Counted from the stretch's first letter, positions 8,194-16,809 are shown. The stretch: 64,000 bases of DNA from Bacteroidales bacterium (GCA_014860585.1 JACZJL010000098.1:1-64000); one strand, 5' to 3'. The notes: generated by a model from the letters alone, not told the origin. Translations and numbers: made by a program.

Positions 8194-9831
8194 TCATTTG
8201 TTATTGGTGATAAAAAACGAAATCCCGGTTTGAAGCTGATGAAAATTGTGTGTAATATTTCCGATCTGATGATTAAACCGCCACCGCACAAACACAGTTC
8301 CTTTTAGAGAAGATGGTTTCCAAAAACCAAGTATTTCCTGTGAACCAATAATCCTTTTATAGTTTGAATCCGCTAATCCATCTTTTGAATAGGTCACTAA
8401 TTCTGGGTCATTAAATGCAGGCATGAAATACTGATATTGTGTGGAAAGTGTAAGCCCAAACCTTTCATCAGGGAAGAACTGGATACGGATTATGGGATAA
8501 GCAGTAAAATAGTTAACTCCAAAATCATTTATCAGACCAGTATTTGTTACCATACCTTCGTCATTTAAAGATGAAATGGAATCCCTGACAAGCGTGCGTC
8601 CGAATTTAAAACCGAAATCTACTTGAAAATGTATCTTAGATTCCGGACTATCAATAAAAAGAAAATTTAAATCCAAACCTAATGATAGCCTCTGATAGTT
8701 TAGCATGTCCAAGGGCGATGTTTTTAACGAATTTACCAGAACAGAGCCTGCCAAAGAGTCTGAGGTGATTTTGGAAACTTTTTCTGGAAATAAGTATCGA
8801 TTGTTTTCCTCAATTTTTGAAATCAGAAATGTTGGTTTAATATATTGAAATGCACCAATTCCTCCCCCGAACATCTGCCTTCTACTAGTACGGAGGACGA
8901 TTTTCTTAGCAAATTCAACCTGAACTAATCCATTCGGATTGTCGTTCTCAAAACCCATAAAATCGCTGAAAACAATGAATTCAAAAAGCTTGCTGTTTTC
9001 TTCTTTTTTTAGCTCAATCTCTTTCCCGCCAAAAGTTCTGTAAACTTCATTTTTAGGACTGTAATCTTTGTTGCTTTGCCTGATGAAATAATCGTAATCC
9101 AGCAATTCTCCAAGATTTATAAAATAGCTGGAATCATTTTGGATGGCATCGAATAATACAATATCATCAAACTTTTTAAAATTCCCACGGGTAGAAAATC
9201 CGATACCATATTTATTTTCAAAGCGGAATGCATCAGGAATATCTTTTTCATTTGCTTTCCCTTTTACCTTAATGGTTTCAATAAAACCATCCAATACCTC
9301 CATTTCAACATCCTCAATGGTTATCTCACCCTTGTCACAATCACAGTTTTCTCCATTTTTGCAAGTATCGCAATCTTGAGAACATTTTTTGCCAATTTTA
9401 ATCCTCTGTCTCAGTGTCACTGAGTCTGAAATTTTCAATTTCCCGATGACCGGAGCATCATCTTCAGCCTCCAATAAACTTTCAAGACTAATCCTGAAGA
9501 ATTGCTCTTTAGCGAACTGCTCTATCATATCCTTATAGGTTTGAGAAATATTCTCAAAATCAGGGTAAAGAGATTGCATTTTGTAGGTAAAAATTTCAAT
9601 GAATGAACTTAATTTTAGCTCGGTTAGGGTGAATTCAGCAATGTTTGAGGCATTATCCAATTGCTGTATGGTAATTTTAATGTCACCATTATCCAACTTT
9701 TCAGAGCTCGAAGTATACATCAGGGTATCATTCAACTTAAAGTTTTCCCTGTACTCCTGAGCATATCCCCGGCTAAGAGAAACTGTTAGTAAAACAAAGA
9801 GCACCAATTTTAAAATGTAATTCTTTTTCAT
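8194..9831 (-). CDS. Exported protein with Cys cluster and probable C-terminal beta-barrel
   Basis: A 545-residue protein that I cannot name. It has a signal peptide ('LFVLLTVSLSRGYAQ', cleavage near residue 25). Residues about 30-340 are mixed alpha/beta with a compact cysteine cluster: Cys150, 154, 157, 163 and 165 ('KKCSQDCDTCKNGENCDCD'). Residues about 340-545 have alternating amphipathic strands ending in aromatic residues ('FQVDFGFKFGRTLV', 'RIQFFPDERFGLTLSTQYQY', 'GTVFVRWRFNHQIG'), which suggests an outer-membrane barrel. It is the last of five co-oriented genes for exported proteins, 70 bp after the previous one. The cysteines could bind metal or form disulfides; nothing here decides that. 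Confidence 0.7.
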   Translation of the reverse strand: MKKNYILKLVLFVLLTVSLSRGYAQEYRENFKLNDTLMYTSSSEKLDNGDIKITIQQLDNASNIAEFTLTELKLSSFIEIFTYKMQSLYPDFENISQTYKDMIEQFAKEQFFRISLESLLEAEDDAPVIGKLKISDSVTLRQRIKIGKKCSQDCDTCKNGENCDCDKGEITIEDVEMEVLDGFIETIKVKGKANEKDIPDAFRFENKYGIGFSTRGNFKKFDDIVLFDAIQNDSSYFINLGELLDYDYFIRQSNKDYSPKNEVYRTFGGKEIELKKEENSKLFEFIVFSDFMGFENDNPNGLVQVEFAKKIVLRTSRRQMFGGGIGAFQYIKPTFLISKIEENNRYLFPEKVSKITSDSLAGSVLVNSLKTSPLDMLNYQRLSLGLDLNFLFIDSPESKIHFQVDFGFKFGRTLVRDSISSLNDEGMVTNTGLINDFGVNYFTAYPIIRIQFFPDERFGLTLSTQYQYFMPAFNDPELVTYSKDGLADSNYKRIIGSQEILGFWKPSSLKGTVFVRWRFNHQIGNITHNFHQLQTGISFFITNNK

Positions 9832-9901
9832 GTGAATCAGTTGATTATCTGTTATTTTAATAAATTTTTATCGAAATTTTTTGTTTCAAAATGTCCAAAT
9901 C

Positions 9902-10672
9902 CTAAAACGACCTTACCGGCCGGACGTGATAATAATTATTCTTCCCGCCAGGAGCTACCGATCCGTTTTCAAACCCCGTTACAAATGCAGCACTGCCAGA
10001 ATATTCAGTAGAACTACAATAATAGGCATATTGTCCTGATAGTAAAAAACCTCCAATTAACAGTCTGTTTTGATATAGTTCATTTAATTCATCCCTGCTG
10101 GGTAAATACCAATCATCATATCCTCCAATAACAAGGTTTGCACAGATGTCAGCAGCGGTAGCCACTGCGCTGCAACCCGCTTCAATATCTGCAGTGTTTT
10201 GCATTCCGGTACCCAATGCAGTTCCATCAGCCCCTGTGATTGTGGTGCCGACACAACCCCATGTCGCATAACGATCAAATGGCGCCACAATTAATCCATG
10301 CATTACATTGGCATCGTAGCCGGGATCACCCGGTTGCAGGATGTAGGCTATGATACCGCCCTGGTAATAATCACCAACGGATAATACCGGCGATTCTGTG
10401 CTTACAGAATTGCTTGTCCAGGAAGTTCCATTGTAAATATTCGATTCATTTGTAGTAAGGTTGAAAATCACCAGCCCCGCTGCCGGCGATGGGATCAAAT
10501 CCCGCTCTGCCTGGGTCATGCGTGGGAGTAAAAACCCCTTCTCCGTACTTTTCACCTCCAACATGGCTGAAGGATCGGCGCTGCTGCCATCGGTTGAAAC
10601 GGCTACCTGGGCTTTGATGCTGAGAGCCGCAACCAGCAGTATTGCTGTAATTAGTAGTGTTGCTTTTTTCAT
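9902..10672 (-). CDS. Exported protein with DUF1566/Lcl-like C-terminal domain
   Basis: A 256-residue secreted protein. A signal peptide (cleavage near 'ALSIKAQ', residue 21) precedes a segment typical of Bacteroidota surface proteins: '[20 protein letters not shown]' then 'LLPRMTQAERD' and an 'IYNGTSW' ending. The C-terminal half carries 'YDDWYLPSRDELNELYQNR' and the ending 'YYHVRPVRSF', the signature of the DUF1566 (Lcl) / FISUMP-type C-lectin-like fold. The N-terminal segment is shared with the next upstream gene, which has a different C-terminal half, so the two are paralogues by shared leader only. Ligand unknown; a surface-binding role is inferred from the fold. Confidence 0.8.
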   Translation of the reverse strand: MKKATLLITAILLVAALSIKAQVAVSTDGSSADPSAMLEVKSTEKGFLLPRMTQAERDLIPSPAAGLVIFNLTTNESNIYNGTSWTSNSVSTESPVLSVGDYYQGGIIAYILQPGDPGYDANVMHGLIVAPFDRYATWGCVGTTITGADGTALGTGMQNTADIEAGCSAVATAADICANLVIGGYDDWYLPSRDELNELYQNRLLIGGFLLSGQYAYYCSSTEYSGSAAFVTGFENGSVAPGGKNNYYHVRPVRSF

Positions 10673-10704
10673 TGTATGAATGCTTTATCTGCTTTTTTAT
10701 TGAA

Positions 10705-11490
10705 TTACTGATTGATCGTCCTTTTAGCCCATAACTCAACATGAGTGCCGGCTGAAAGGACTCCGGCGGTTGGAGCAATAACCAAAGAGGTTATATTGTC
10801 AGTAGTATTTTTCCAAACAGAACGATAGAGAACAGATTGAATAGGGTCTGGTTGGTTTAGGTTTATATAAAAAATACTTTCAATGGTCAATAGTCGGGGT
10901 CTTGAACTATTTGTTTGCAGAACACCATCACAATATGTCCAATATAAGGATCCACCATAACCTATGCTAAAACCATTCGAGTTCCCAGTATTTGCGGCTA
11001 CATTTCCAAATTGATTTAACAGATATGTCTGAAAGTAATTGTTTGTTTGATCGTTATTTGGGCGAAGGTTTATGGTGGCATTAACCGAAGGTTTAAACTG
11101 CCCAATAATCCTGTATTCCCCATCAGCATTCCCATTCAGCCCGGAGAAGGTAATGTTCGCAGCATCTGTAGCAAGGGTAACTTCATCAATCATCACCCAG
11201 GTGGTATAGCTGGTTTTTTCAGCTACGGCTTTCCAGGAAGTTCCGTTGAAATAATAGAAGCCTTCGGTTCCGTCGGTCTGATAAATCATCAGCCCTTCGG
11301 CGGGAGTGACAATGTCATCCCGCTCCGCTTCGGTCATGCGGGGGATAAGTAAACCTTTGTCGGTACTTTTAATATCGAGCATTGCCGAAGGATCGGCGCT
11401 GCTGCCATCGGTGGTTACTGCCACCTGGGCATTCAGGTTAAAACCTAAAGCGATGAGTAAAACTATTAAGACTAATTTGTATGTTTTCAT
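10705..11490 (-). CDS. Exported protein sharing leader module with downstream gene
   Basis: A 261-residue secreted protein with a signal peptide (cleavage near 'GFNLNAQ', residue 22) and the same leader module as the 9902-10672 product ('[20 protein letters not shown]', '[13 protein letters not shown]', 'YYFNGTSW'). From about residue 85 it is a different, beta-rich domain ('[20 protein letters not shown]') that I do not recognise. It reads like a tail-fibre or surface-appendage fragment domain. It sits 32 bp upstream of its paralogue and 33 bp downstream of the small anchor protein, so all are likely in one transcript. Confidence 0.75.
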   Translation of the reverse strand: MKTYKLVLIVLLIALGFNLNAQVAVTTDGSSADPSAMLDIKSTDKGLLIPRMTEAERDDIVTPAEGLMIYQTDGTEGFYYFNGTSWKAVAEKTSYTTWVMIDEVTLATDAANITFSGLNGNADGEYRIIGQFKPSVNATINLRPNNDQTNNYFQTYLLNQFGNVAANTGNSNGFSIGYGGSLYWTYCDGVLQTNSSRPRLLTIESIFYINLNQPDPIQSVLYRSVWKNTTDNITSLVIAPTAGVLSAGTHVELWAKRTINQ

Positions 11491-11523
11491 TTTGATATGT
11501 TTAAATAGTTAATTATTAATAGG

Positions 11524-11760
11524 TTAGTATTTATTGTCGGGGTTTTTCATTTTAAATACTTTTTTGCCGCCATAAGCTGCACCCATAGCAAGTAAAACAA
11601 AAAGGCCGCTCCCAACCGGCGCCCCTCCGCCAACGGGAGTATTGCCGCTATTTGGGTTGCCGCCATTGCCGTTGGGAGGAGGTGGCGGATCCTGTGCAGC
11701 TATTGATAATGAAAGAATTAATGCAATGCCTGTCAGCATGCTAATCATTGTTTTTTTCAT
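11524..11760 (-). CDS. Small exported protein with Pro/Gly linker and C-terminal anchor
   Basis: A 78-residue protein: signal peptide (about 1-22, 'ALILSLSIAAQ'), a low-complexity Pro/Gly/Asn stretch ('PPPPPNGNGGNPNSG'), then 'PVGGGAPVGSGLFVLLAMGA' and a short basic end 'YGGKKVFKMKNPDNKY'. The signal-linker-GG-hydrophobic-basic order resembles the short PID-CTERM-type putative sorting tails found in Bacteroidota, though the eponymous P-I-D is P-V-G here. No matching sortase or protease gene lies in the window. The gene lies 13 bp from the T9SS gene upstream, in the same direction. Too short for a function call, but the architecture and operon position support a real gene. Confidence 0.72.
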   Translation of the reverse strand: MKKTMISMLTGIALILSLSIAAQDPPPPPNGNGGNPNSGNTPVGGGAPVGSGLFVLLAMGAAYGGKKVFKMKNPDNKY

Positions 11761-11773
11761 TTTTAAAGAAGAT

Positions 11774-13216
11774 TTATTGGTTAAAAACTTTAATGGTAGT
11801 CGTATAGCGGTTTGTACTCAGGTTTACGAGATAGATGGACTGGCTTCCTTTGAAAGGAATGCTGTTGAATGCGTCCCTGGTGTTGACCTTTAATAGGAGC
11901 TGCCCTGTAATACTGTAAACCGAAATGATTGCTTCCTGTGTACTGATTCCGAAGTCATCGGAGAAGTTCACATAAAGCATGTTGCCAGTCAGAAAACAGG
12001 GAGCACTCAATTGATCGGGCGAATTGATATTGGTAACCTCCCTGAAATGGATTTTAAATTCTTTCTCCGCATACGGAACATAGGCAAAGCCATAATCCGG
12101 ATTAAGCCGCAAATCCTGGAAATAATTCATCGAAACATCTTCCAGGAAAACCGGTACCGATGGATCAATGGTAGAGAGGCTTGAGGCTGTCAAAGTATAG
12201 TTTCCGGATAATCCGGCTTTGAAGAGCACAGCCACGGTTTCGTTTCCCTGAACAGAAGGAAGCGTATTGATCGCCATTTTTTCATTGCCAACCATCGAAT
12301 AGATAACCGGTACATCGGGGCTGTTGGTAGTAAGTTTATTTACATCAAACAGCCTGTCAACGGCGGCAGTGGCTGAAGGATTGAACCGAATGGCAGTTTG
12401 CGTGGTAATGTTGTTTCCGGTAGCTTTCAGCAGCAGCGTGGGATCGGCGCCTTTTTGCTTATAGAACGCCTGGCTGCTGTGTGCCCTGCTGGCGTTGCTG
12501 AGGACTAACGTTCCCGAACCGCCGGTAGATCTTACAAAAAAGCCCTGGCCGGATGGGATGTACTGTGAGGTGGTATTGGCCTCACCCCCACCGCTGATAT
12601 AATATTTGTATTCTCCAAATTCACCTGTTGTCGGGTCAAACAGCCAAAATGCACCACTGAGTTCAGCAGGAATGGCAACTTCATCCCAGTCTATGGCGGA
12701 TGGATATGGATTCCCCATCAGGTTGAAACCCTGACCGCCCTGTGTAAAACTTCGGCTGTGGTTGCCGGTATTGGTAATTCCGGTAAAAACCTCTGTGGAC
12801 GGAATCTCATCAATCGTCCACAAGGCATAACCCTGCATGATGTTCAACGGAGCAGCGATGGAGACAACATCGCTGAATTGATTTGTACTTTCGGTGAAGT
12901 ACTGCAGGTAATCGCCAACAAACATGGAGGCCGTTGCCGATGCCACCGGCGAAGAGATCAAATGCCACTTACCATGTGTCAGGTAACGTTCAACTTCGGC
13001 ATGGCCGCCACCACTGAAGGTTACCGCACCCAAATCAATCAGCGACACATCGCCCGTTGCACCGGACTTAAGAACCAGATTTCCGCTGGTGATGTCCAAC
13101 GTGGTGCCATTTTCAACTTTTATACTCGATCCGGTGTGCACAAGCAGTGCCTGCGACTTTGCCTGGTACCCCGTGAATAAAAAAGTCAAAAGAAACAATG
13201 TAAAAGGTAGTTTCAT
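11774..13216 (-). CDS. T9SS-secreted surface protein, type A sorting tail
   Basis: A 480-residue protein with a signal peptide (cleavage near 'GYQAKSQ', residue 22) and a C-terminal T9SS type A domain (about 400-480: 'IISVYSITGQLLLKVNTRDA' ... 'IYLVNLSTNRYTTTIKVFNQ'). The passenger contains 'GKWHLISSPVA', 'GYALW' and 'GFNLMGNPYPSAIDWD', phrases common to Bacteroidota T9SS cargo of unknown function. After outer-membrane passage the tail would be removed and the protein anchored or released. It is the first gene of the five-gene cluster, with a clear promoter 144 bp upstream. Confidence 0.85.
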   Translation of the reverse strand: MKLPFTLFLLTFLFTGYQAKSQALLVHTGSSIKVENGTTLDITSGNLVLKSGATGDVSLIDLGAVTFSGGGHAEVERYLTHGKWHLISSPVASATASMFVGDYLQYFTESTNQFSDVVSIAAPLNIMQGYALWTIDEIPSTEVFTGITNTGNHSRSFTQGGQGFNLMGNPYPSAIDWDEVAIPAELSGAFWLFDPTTGEFGEYKYYISGGGEANTTSQYIPSGQGFFVRSTGGSGTLVLSNASRAHSSQAFYKQKGADPTLLLKATGNNITTQTAIRFNPSATAAVDRLFDVNKLTTNSPDVPVIYSMVGNEKMAINTLPSVQGNETVAVLFKAGLSGNYTLTASSLSTIDPSVPVFLEDVSMNYFQDLRLNPDYGFAYVPYAEKEFKIHFREVTNINSPDQLSAPCFLTGNMLYVNFSDDFGISTQEAIISVYSITGQLLLKVNTRDAFNSIPFKGSQSIYLVNLSTNRYTTTIKVFNQ

Positions 13217-13359
13217 GATTACTGTGTTAATTGATTAAATGAACTGGTAGGCAAATAACACTGATTATTGATTAAATGAACTTTCGCTCCAAACTCCTTA
13301 TAGTTGGGGCTTTTATGAAAGATCTCTGCTACCAGGAAACCAGCAATAACTTGCCGCGA

Positions 13360-13391
13360 CAAAAGTAGTTTGACGGGATAGGGCAAGTCAA
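13360..13391 (-). promoter_or_regulatory. Promoter of the five-gene exported-protein cluster
   Basis: On the minus strand TTG (13391-13389) and TACTTTTG (13367-13360) are 21 bp apart, a full Bacteroidota -33/-7 pair. A 20-bp palindrome, AATACCCC-AAAT-GGGGTATT (13390-13409), abuts the -33 element and is placed as an operator would be. Confidence 0.68.
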
Positions 13392-13432
13392 TACCCCAAA
13401 TGGGGTATTTTTGGACTGAAATCCGTGTTATT

Positions 13433-13465
13433 AAACCTGTCAGGTTTTGAAAACCTTACAGGTTT
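13433..13465. repeat. ACAGGTTT inverted repeat
   Basis: AAACCTGT (13433-13440) and ACAGGTTT (13458-13465) form an inverted repeat enclosing a second one, AGGTTTT/AAAACCT. It is related to the CTGTCAG hairpins at 1581-1667. Confidence 0.55.
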
Positions 13466-13501
13466 GAGTTCTGTAGGTTATTATCTGGCTTTGATCGTTT
13501 C

Positions 13502-13679
13502 TTCAATAGTCGACCTTCCCGAAGATCGGGACAGGCTCTACGGAGTTCTGAGGGTTATTGTGAGGGTCCGGTTTGCTACAATAGTCGAACTCCTACGGAG
13601 TTCAATGGTTTAATTCTGGCATCGATCTTCTACAATAGTCGAACTTCCCGAAAATCGGGACAGGCTCTACGGAGTTCTT
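13502..13679. repeat. Three short direct repeats with AATAGTCGA and TACGGAGTTC
   Basis: Copies at about 13502-13549, 13575-13603 and 13627-13678 begin with (T)CAATAGTCGA and end in CTACGGAGTTC. Copies one and three also carry an internal TTCCCGAanATCGGGA hairpin and GACAGGCT; copy two lacks that middle. Noncoding, probably a degenerate intergenic repeat. Confidence 0.6.
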
Positions 13680-13783
13680 TTCGCAGACCTGCATTGATTG
13701 AACTGGGCTTGGATTAATCCGGGCAACCCTGTAAGGGTTGGGCTATGGTAGAAATGAACAACCCACCCGTTGAATCCATGATT

Positions 13784-14365
13784 TCAGGATTGATTGAGCA
13801 GATAGACGAGGTGGGAGAACGAGCGGAGGTTGTTGCGCTGGAGCATGTTTTTGCGGTGTGTGCGGACGGTCTCAGCGCTGATAAATAGCTGGTGGGCAAT
13901 CTGCTTTGAGCTGAAGCCCTGCGCAACCAAACGTGCGATCTCTATTTCGCGCTGGGTGAGGTTCAGGTTGATGTTCTCGTATTCTTGCTTTTTATATACC
14001 GCAAGGGTAGCCATTTGCATATTAACAAGCAGTTGCTTTTCGGTAAACGGCTTCACGAGATAGTTCACCGGTTTGATGCCCATGGCTTCATGCACCGATT
14101 TGGCATCCGAACGTTGTGTGATGAAGATGATCTCAAAATCATAGTTTTGTTTTAACTTCAAAACGACGTCAACTCCGTATTCTCCACCTTTCAGGTTCAT
14201 ATCACAAAGCACAAGGGCGGGGAGGGGGCTCTTCTGGAAAAAGGCCTTTGCTTCTGCATAATTTGCAGCTATTCCCGCTACCTGGTAAGCTTCCTCGGTG
14301 AGGATTGCCGAAATGGATTCTGCGATCACCAATTCATCTTCAATTATGAGCACAGGACAAATCAT
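13784..14365 (-). CDS. LuxR-family response regulator
   Basis: A 193-residue two-component regulator. The receiver domain (about 1-120) has acidic pocket residues Glu9-Asp10, phospho-acceptor Asp55 ('VLCDMNLKGGEYG'), the Thr/Ser of 'FITQRSD' and Lys in 'YLVKPFTEKQ'. A LuxR/GerE helix-turn-helix follows (about 130-190: 'LTQREIEIARLVAQGFSSKQ' and 'SAETVRTHRKNML'). The histidine kinase gene directly upstream on the same strand is the obvious partner. The 249 bp between them holds one of the 164-bp palindromic elements, so the pair may not be simply cotranscribed. Targets are unknown. Confidence 0.93.
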   Translation of the reverse strand: MICPVLIIEDELVIAESISAILTEEAYQVAGIAANYAEAKAFFQKSPLPALVLCDMNLKGGEYGVDVVLKLKQNYDFEIIFITQRSDAKSVHEAMGIKPVNYLVKPFTEKQLLVNMQMATLAVYKKQEYENINLNLTQREIEIARLVAQGFSSKQIAHQLFISAETVRTHRKNMLQRNNLRSFSHLVYLLNQS

Positions 14366-14402
14366 GGCTAAAAATTTTCATAAAAATATAATTTTCTTAT
14401 GA

Positions 14403-14566
14403 AGTACCAGCAAGAAAACTCTCCAAATGTGATTTTCAACGATTAATTACCCCACCCTCCCGAAGTCTCGGGATAAATTCCGGGAGTAAATCGTTGAAAA
14501 TCAATGCTCTCTTTAGGGTTGGGGCACTCATTGATTTTCAACTTCAGGGGTTTTCTTGCTGGTACT
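14403..14566. repeat. 164-bp palindromic element, copy A
   Basis: Perfect 17-bp terminal inverted repeats (14403-14419 AGTACCAGCAAGAAAAC and 14550-14566 its reverse complement) enclose three copies of the core GATTTTCAAC in alternating orientation (14431, 14492 region reversed, 14532 region). The middle copy can pair with the left copy (14 bp) or with the right copy (14 bp, perfect), not both. Located between the histidine kinase stop and the response regulator start. A second copy of exactly the same length is at 17064-17227. No coding capacity. Confidence 0.85.
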
Positions 14567-14614
14567 ATATAACAGTCTAAAAATTATTGCATTGCACTTT
14601 TGACCGGTCATGAA

Positions 14615-16768
14615 TCAATTCATGGTAAAATCAATGGTAAAAACCGTTCCGTTGTGGTACGACCTGCTCATGTTGCCGTCCAGCTGCCGGACAAGGGTGT
14701 TGATGAGGGTCATCCCGAATGAAGTGTTTTCTGCAATGCCAGTTTTGTTTTCTTTAGGAAGGCCGTTGTCCGATACTACCAATTCGACCCGTTTTCTGTC
14801 TTTTTTGTGCAGATCAACCAGGATAGTCAGTCCGGATGGTTCATCAACGGTTGCATGTTTAAATGCATTGGTAACCAGTTCATTTACAATGAGGCCGATA
14901 GGTACGGCGTAATCAACATCCATGTATGTATTGTCGAGGTTTACCTTTGTCGTGATTTTGTTTGTGGGAAGGCCAAAACTGCCGGCAATCAGTGCGGCAA
15001 GATTTTCGATATATTCCCTGATTTCAACCTGGGTTACGCTGTCGGATTGATAGAGTCTCTGATGGAGCAGGGAGATGGAGTCAAGTCGTGTGCGGCCTTC
15101 ATCAATGGCCTGTTTAGTCTTGCTATCCTCGGTTTGGATGGAATGAAGGGTCAACAAACCTGATACGATCTGCAGGTTGTTCTTCACGCGGTGATGGATT
15201 TCCTTGTTCAATGCTTCGATCTTACTATTCTTTTGCATTAACTTATCGGCATACTTTTTCTTTTTCAGGAAGACTATGACCAGTATTACAGCTAAACTGA
15301 CCATGAGAATTGAAATGATGAATAAAAGAAAAGCCCGGCTTTTTTGCCGAATTGCAGCCAGCCGATGAATCTCATTGTCTTTTTTTTCCAGTACCAGTTC
15401 AGCTTCCTTTTTCAGCATGTCATAATCTGCTTGTAATTGTTGAACTTTGAGCAGTTTACTTTCGGTGATGATACTGTCCTTCAAAGAGACATAATCTTCC
15501 AGGGTTGAGTAAGCCTGCTGCAGCTTCCCGCGCTCTCTGAATACTATTGAGATTGTTTTCAGGATATCAGCCTCACGCTTTCCATTCTCATCCTCAATCA
15601 GGATCAGTGCTTCCTGAAGGTATTGTTCAGCTTTCTCCAAATTCCCCCGGTCTATTTCCAGTCTTCCAAGCAGATGCAAAGTGGAGGCTATATCAAAGGG
15701 CGCCTTGATTTCACGCCGCAGTGTTAATGCTTTTGTTAGATATTCATCAGATTTTTTGTACTCATTCTGGTTAAGCAATGTATTGCCATAATTATGGCAA
15801 GCCAGTGCCAACCCGGCTTTATCGCTGGTTTGTTCAAAATTGGCAATGGATTGTCCGAAAAAATAGTCCAGCGAATCGTTTCTGTTCATCTTTTCCAAAG
15901 CTACCGCAAGGTTTGAGTAGGATAGTCCCAGCGAAACCTTGTTTTCCAATTTTGAAGCTACTTTAATACTTTCCCTGTAATAGTCGGAGGCTTTGTCGGG
16001 CTGGTCCAGCAGATTATAAATGTTGCCCATGTTGTTGTAGGATTGGAGCAATCCTTTTTGATCCTTCAGCTTTTCTTTAATGGCAATGCTTTTCAGGTGG
16101 TAATCGAGTGCTTCGTCGTACCTGGTGAGTTCGGAAAGGTTGTTGGCTTTATTCATGTAAATGTAAGCCAGCAGCAACTCTATATTATATTTTGATGCGA
16201 TCATAGCAGCGCTGTCAAGACATTCGATGGCCCGGTTGAAATTACTGGACCGGAAATACATGATTCCCATCCTGTTGTAGATGTCGGCAAGTTCTTTTTC
16301 ATTCCCACTTTTGGACATCAAACGAACGGCTTCCTTGTAAGCTTCACCGGCCTCCTCCAATTTTCCCATTTGCGCCAGGTTACGTCCGATATTGTTGAGT
16401 GCATAAGCCTGCCCTACCGGATAATCATGCTGCCTGGCCAGTTCCAGCGCCTTCTGACTGGTTTCGAGCGCCTGCGGGAACTTGTTTTGCCTGGCGTAAA
16501 CATTGCTGATTTGCACCATGGCGTCCACCTGGCCCTGGAAGTTGTTTGATTTTTTAAACAAAATAAGCGCCTCGGAAGCATCAGCCATGTTTCTTTCCAC
16601 CTCTGAAGCTGGGTAGCTTTTACTTCTCATAAACAGCAGTTTTGCTTTCTCGTTGTCGTCAGCAGAAGTTGAGATTAACCGGGATAAACTGTCGATTTTT
16701 GAGTCCTGCGTATAGCCCTTGAAATACATAGTGATGATAACCAGAACAAGTAATAATTTGACTTTCAT
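14615..16768 (-). CDS. TPR sensor histidine kinase (HisKA_2 type)
   Basis: A 717-residue sensor. A signal/anchor segment (about 1-20) is followed by about nine tetratricopeptide repeats (about 55-440), one transmembrane segment (about 478-500, then KKKK), a HisKA_2 dimerisation domain with phospho-acceptor His near 525 in 'EIHHRVKNNLQIVSGLL', and an HATPase domain with the N box 'LIVNELVTNAFKHA' and G box 'VVSDNGLPKEN'. The periplasmic TPR array would sense a protein or peptide signal. Its partner is the LuxR-type regulator downstream. Both flanks of the gene carry a copy of the 164-bp palindromic element. Confidence 0.92.
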   Translation of the reverse strand: MKVKLLLVLVIITMYFKGYTQDSKIDSLSRLISTSADDNEKAKLLFMRSKSYPASEVERNMADASEALILFKKSNNFQGQVDAMVQISNVYARQNKFPQALETSQKALELARQHDYPVGQAYALNNIGRNLAQMGKLEEAGEAYKEAVRLMSKSGNEKELADIYNRMGIMYFRSSNFNRAIECLDSAAMIASKYNIELLLAYIYMNKANNLSELTRYDEALDYHLKSIAIKEKLKDQKGLLQSYNNMGNIYNLLDQPDKASDYYRESIKVASKLENKVSLGLSYSNLAVALEKMNRNDSLDYFFGQSIANFEQTSDKAGLALACHNYGNTLLNQNEYKKSDEYLTKALTLRREIKAPFDIASTLHLLGRLEIDRGNLEKAEQYLQEALILIEDENGKREADILKTISIVFRERGKLQQAYSTLEDYVSLKDSIITESKLLKVQQLQADYDMLKKEAELVLEKKDNEIHRLAAIRQKSRAFLLFIISILMVSLAVILVIVFLKKKKYADKLMQKNSKIEALNKEIHHRVKNNLQIVSGLLTLHSIQTEDSKTKQAIDEGRTRLDSISLLHQRLYQSDSVTQVEIREYIENLAALIAGSFGLPTNKITTKVNLDNTYMDVDYAVPIGLIVNELVTNAFKHATVDEPSGLTILVDLHKKDRKRVELVVSDNGLPKENKTGIAENTSFGMTLINTLVRQLDGNMSRSYHNGTVFTIDFTMN

Positions 16769-16809
16769 AATTCATTTTTTTTGAGAAACGATGAATAAGA
16801 ACGGCAATA

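Noticed and set aside
10446-10778. A 110-codon minus-strand frame across the gap between the two paralogous exported proteins
   Set aside because: It overlaps both genes out of frame and has no signal peptide or domain; codon use is not that of its neighbours.
13425-13613. Small plus-strand frame in the repeat region before the T9SS operon
   Set aside because: Its sequence is entirely made of the direct and inverted repeats there; no protein feature and no promoter.
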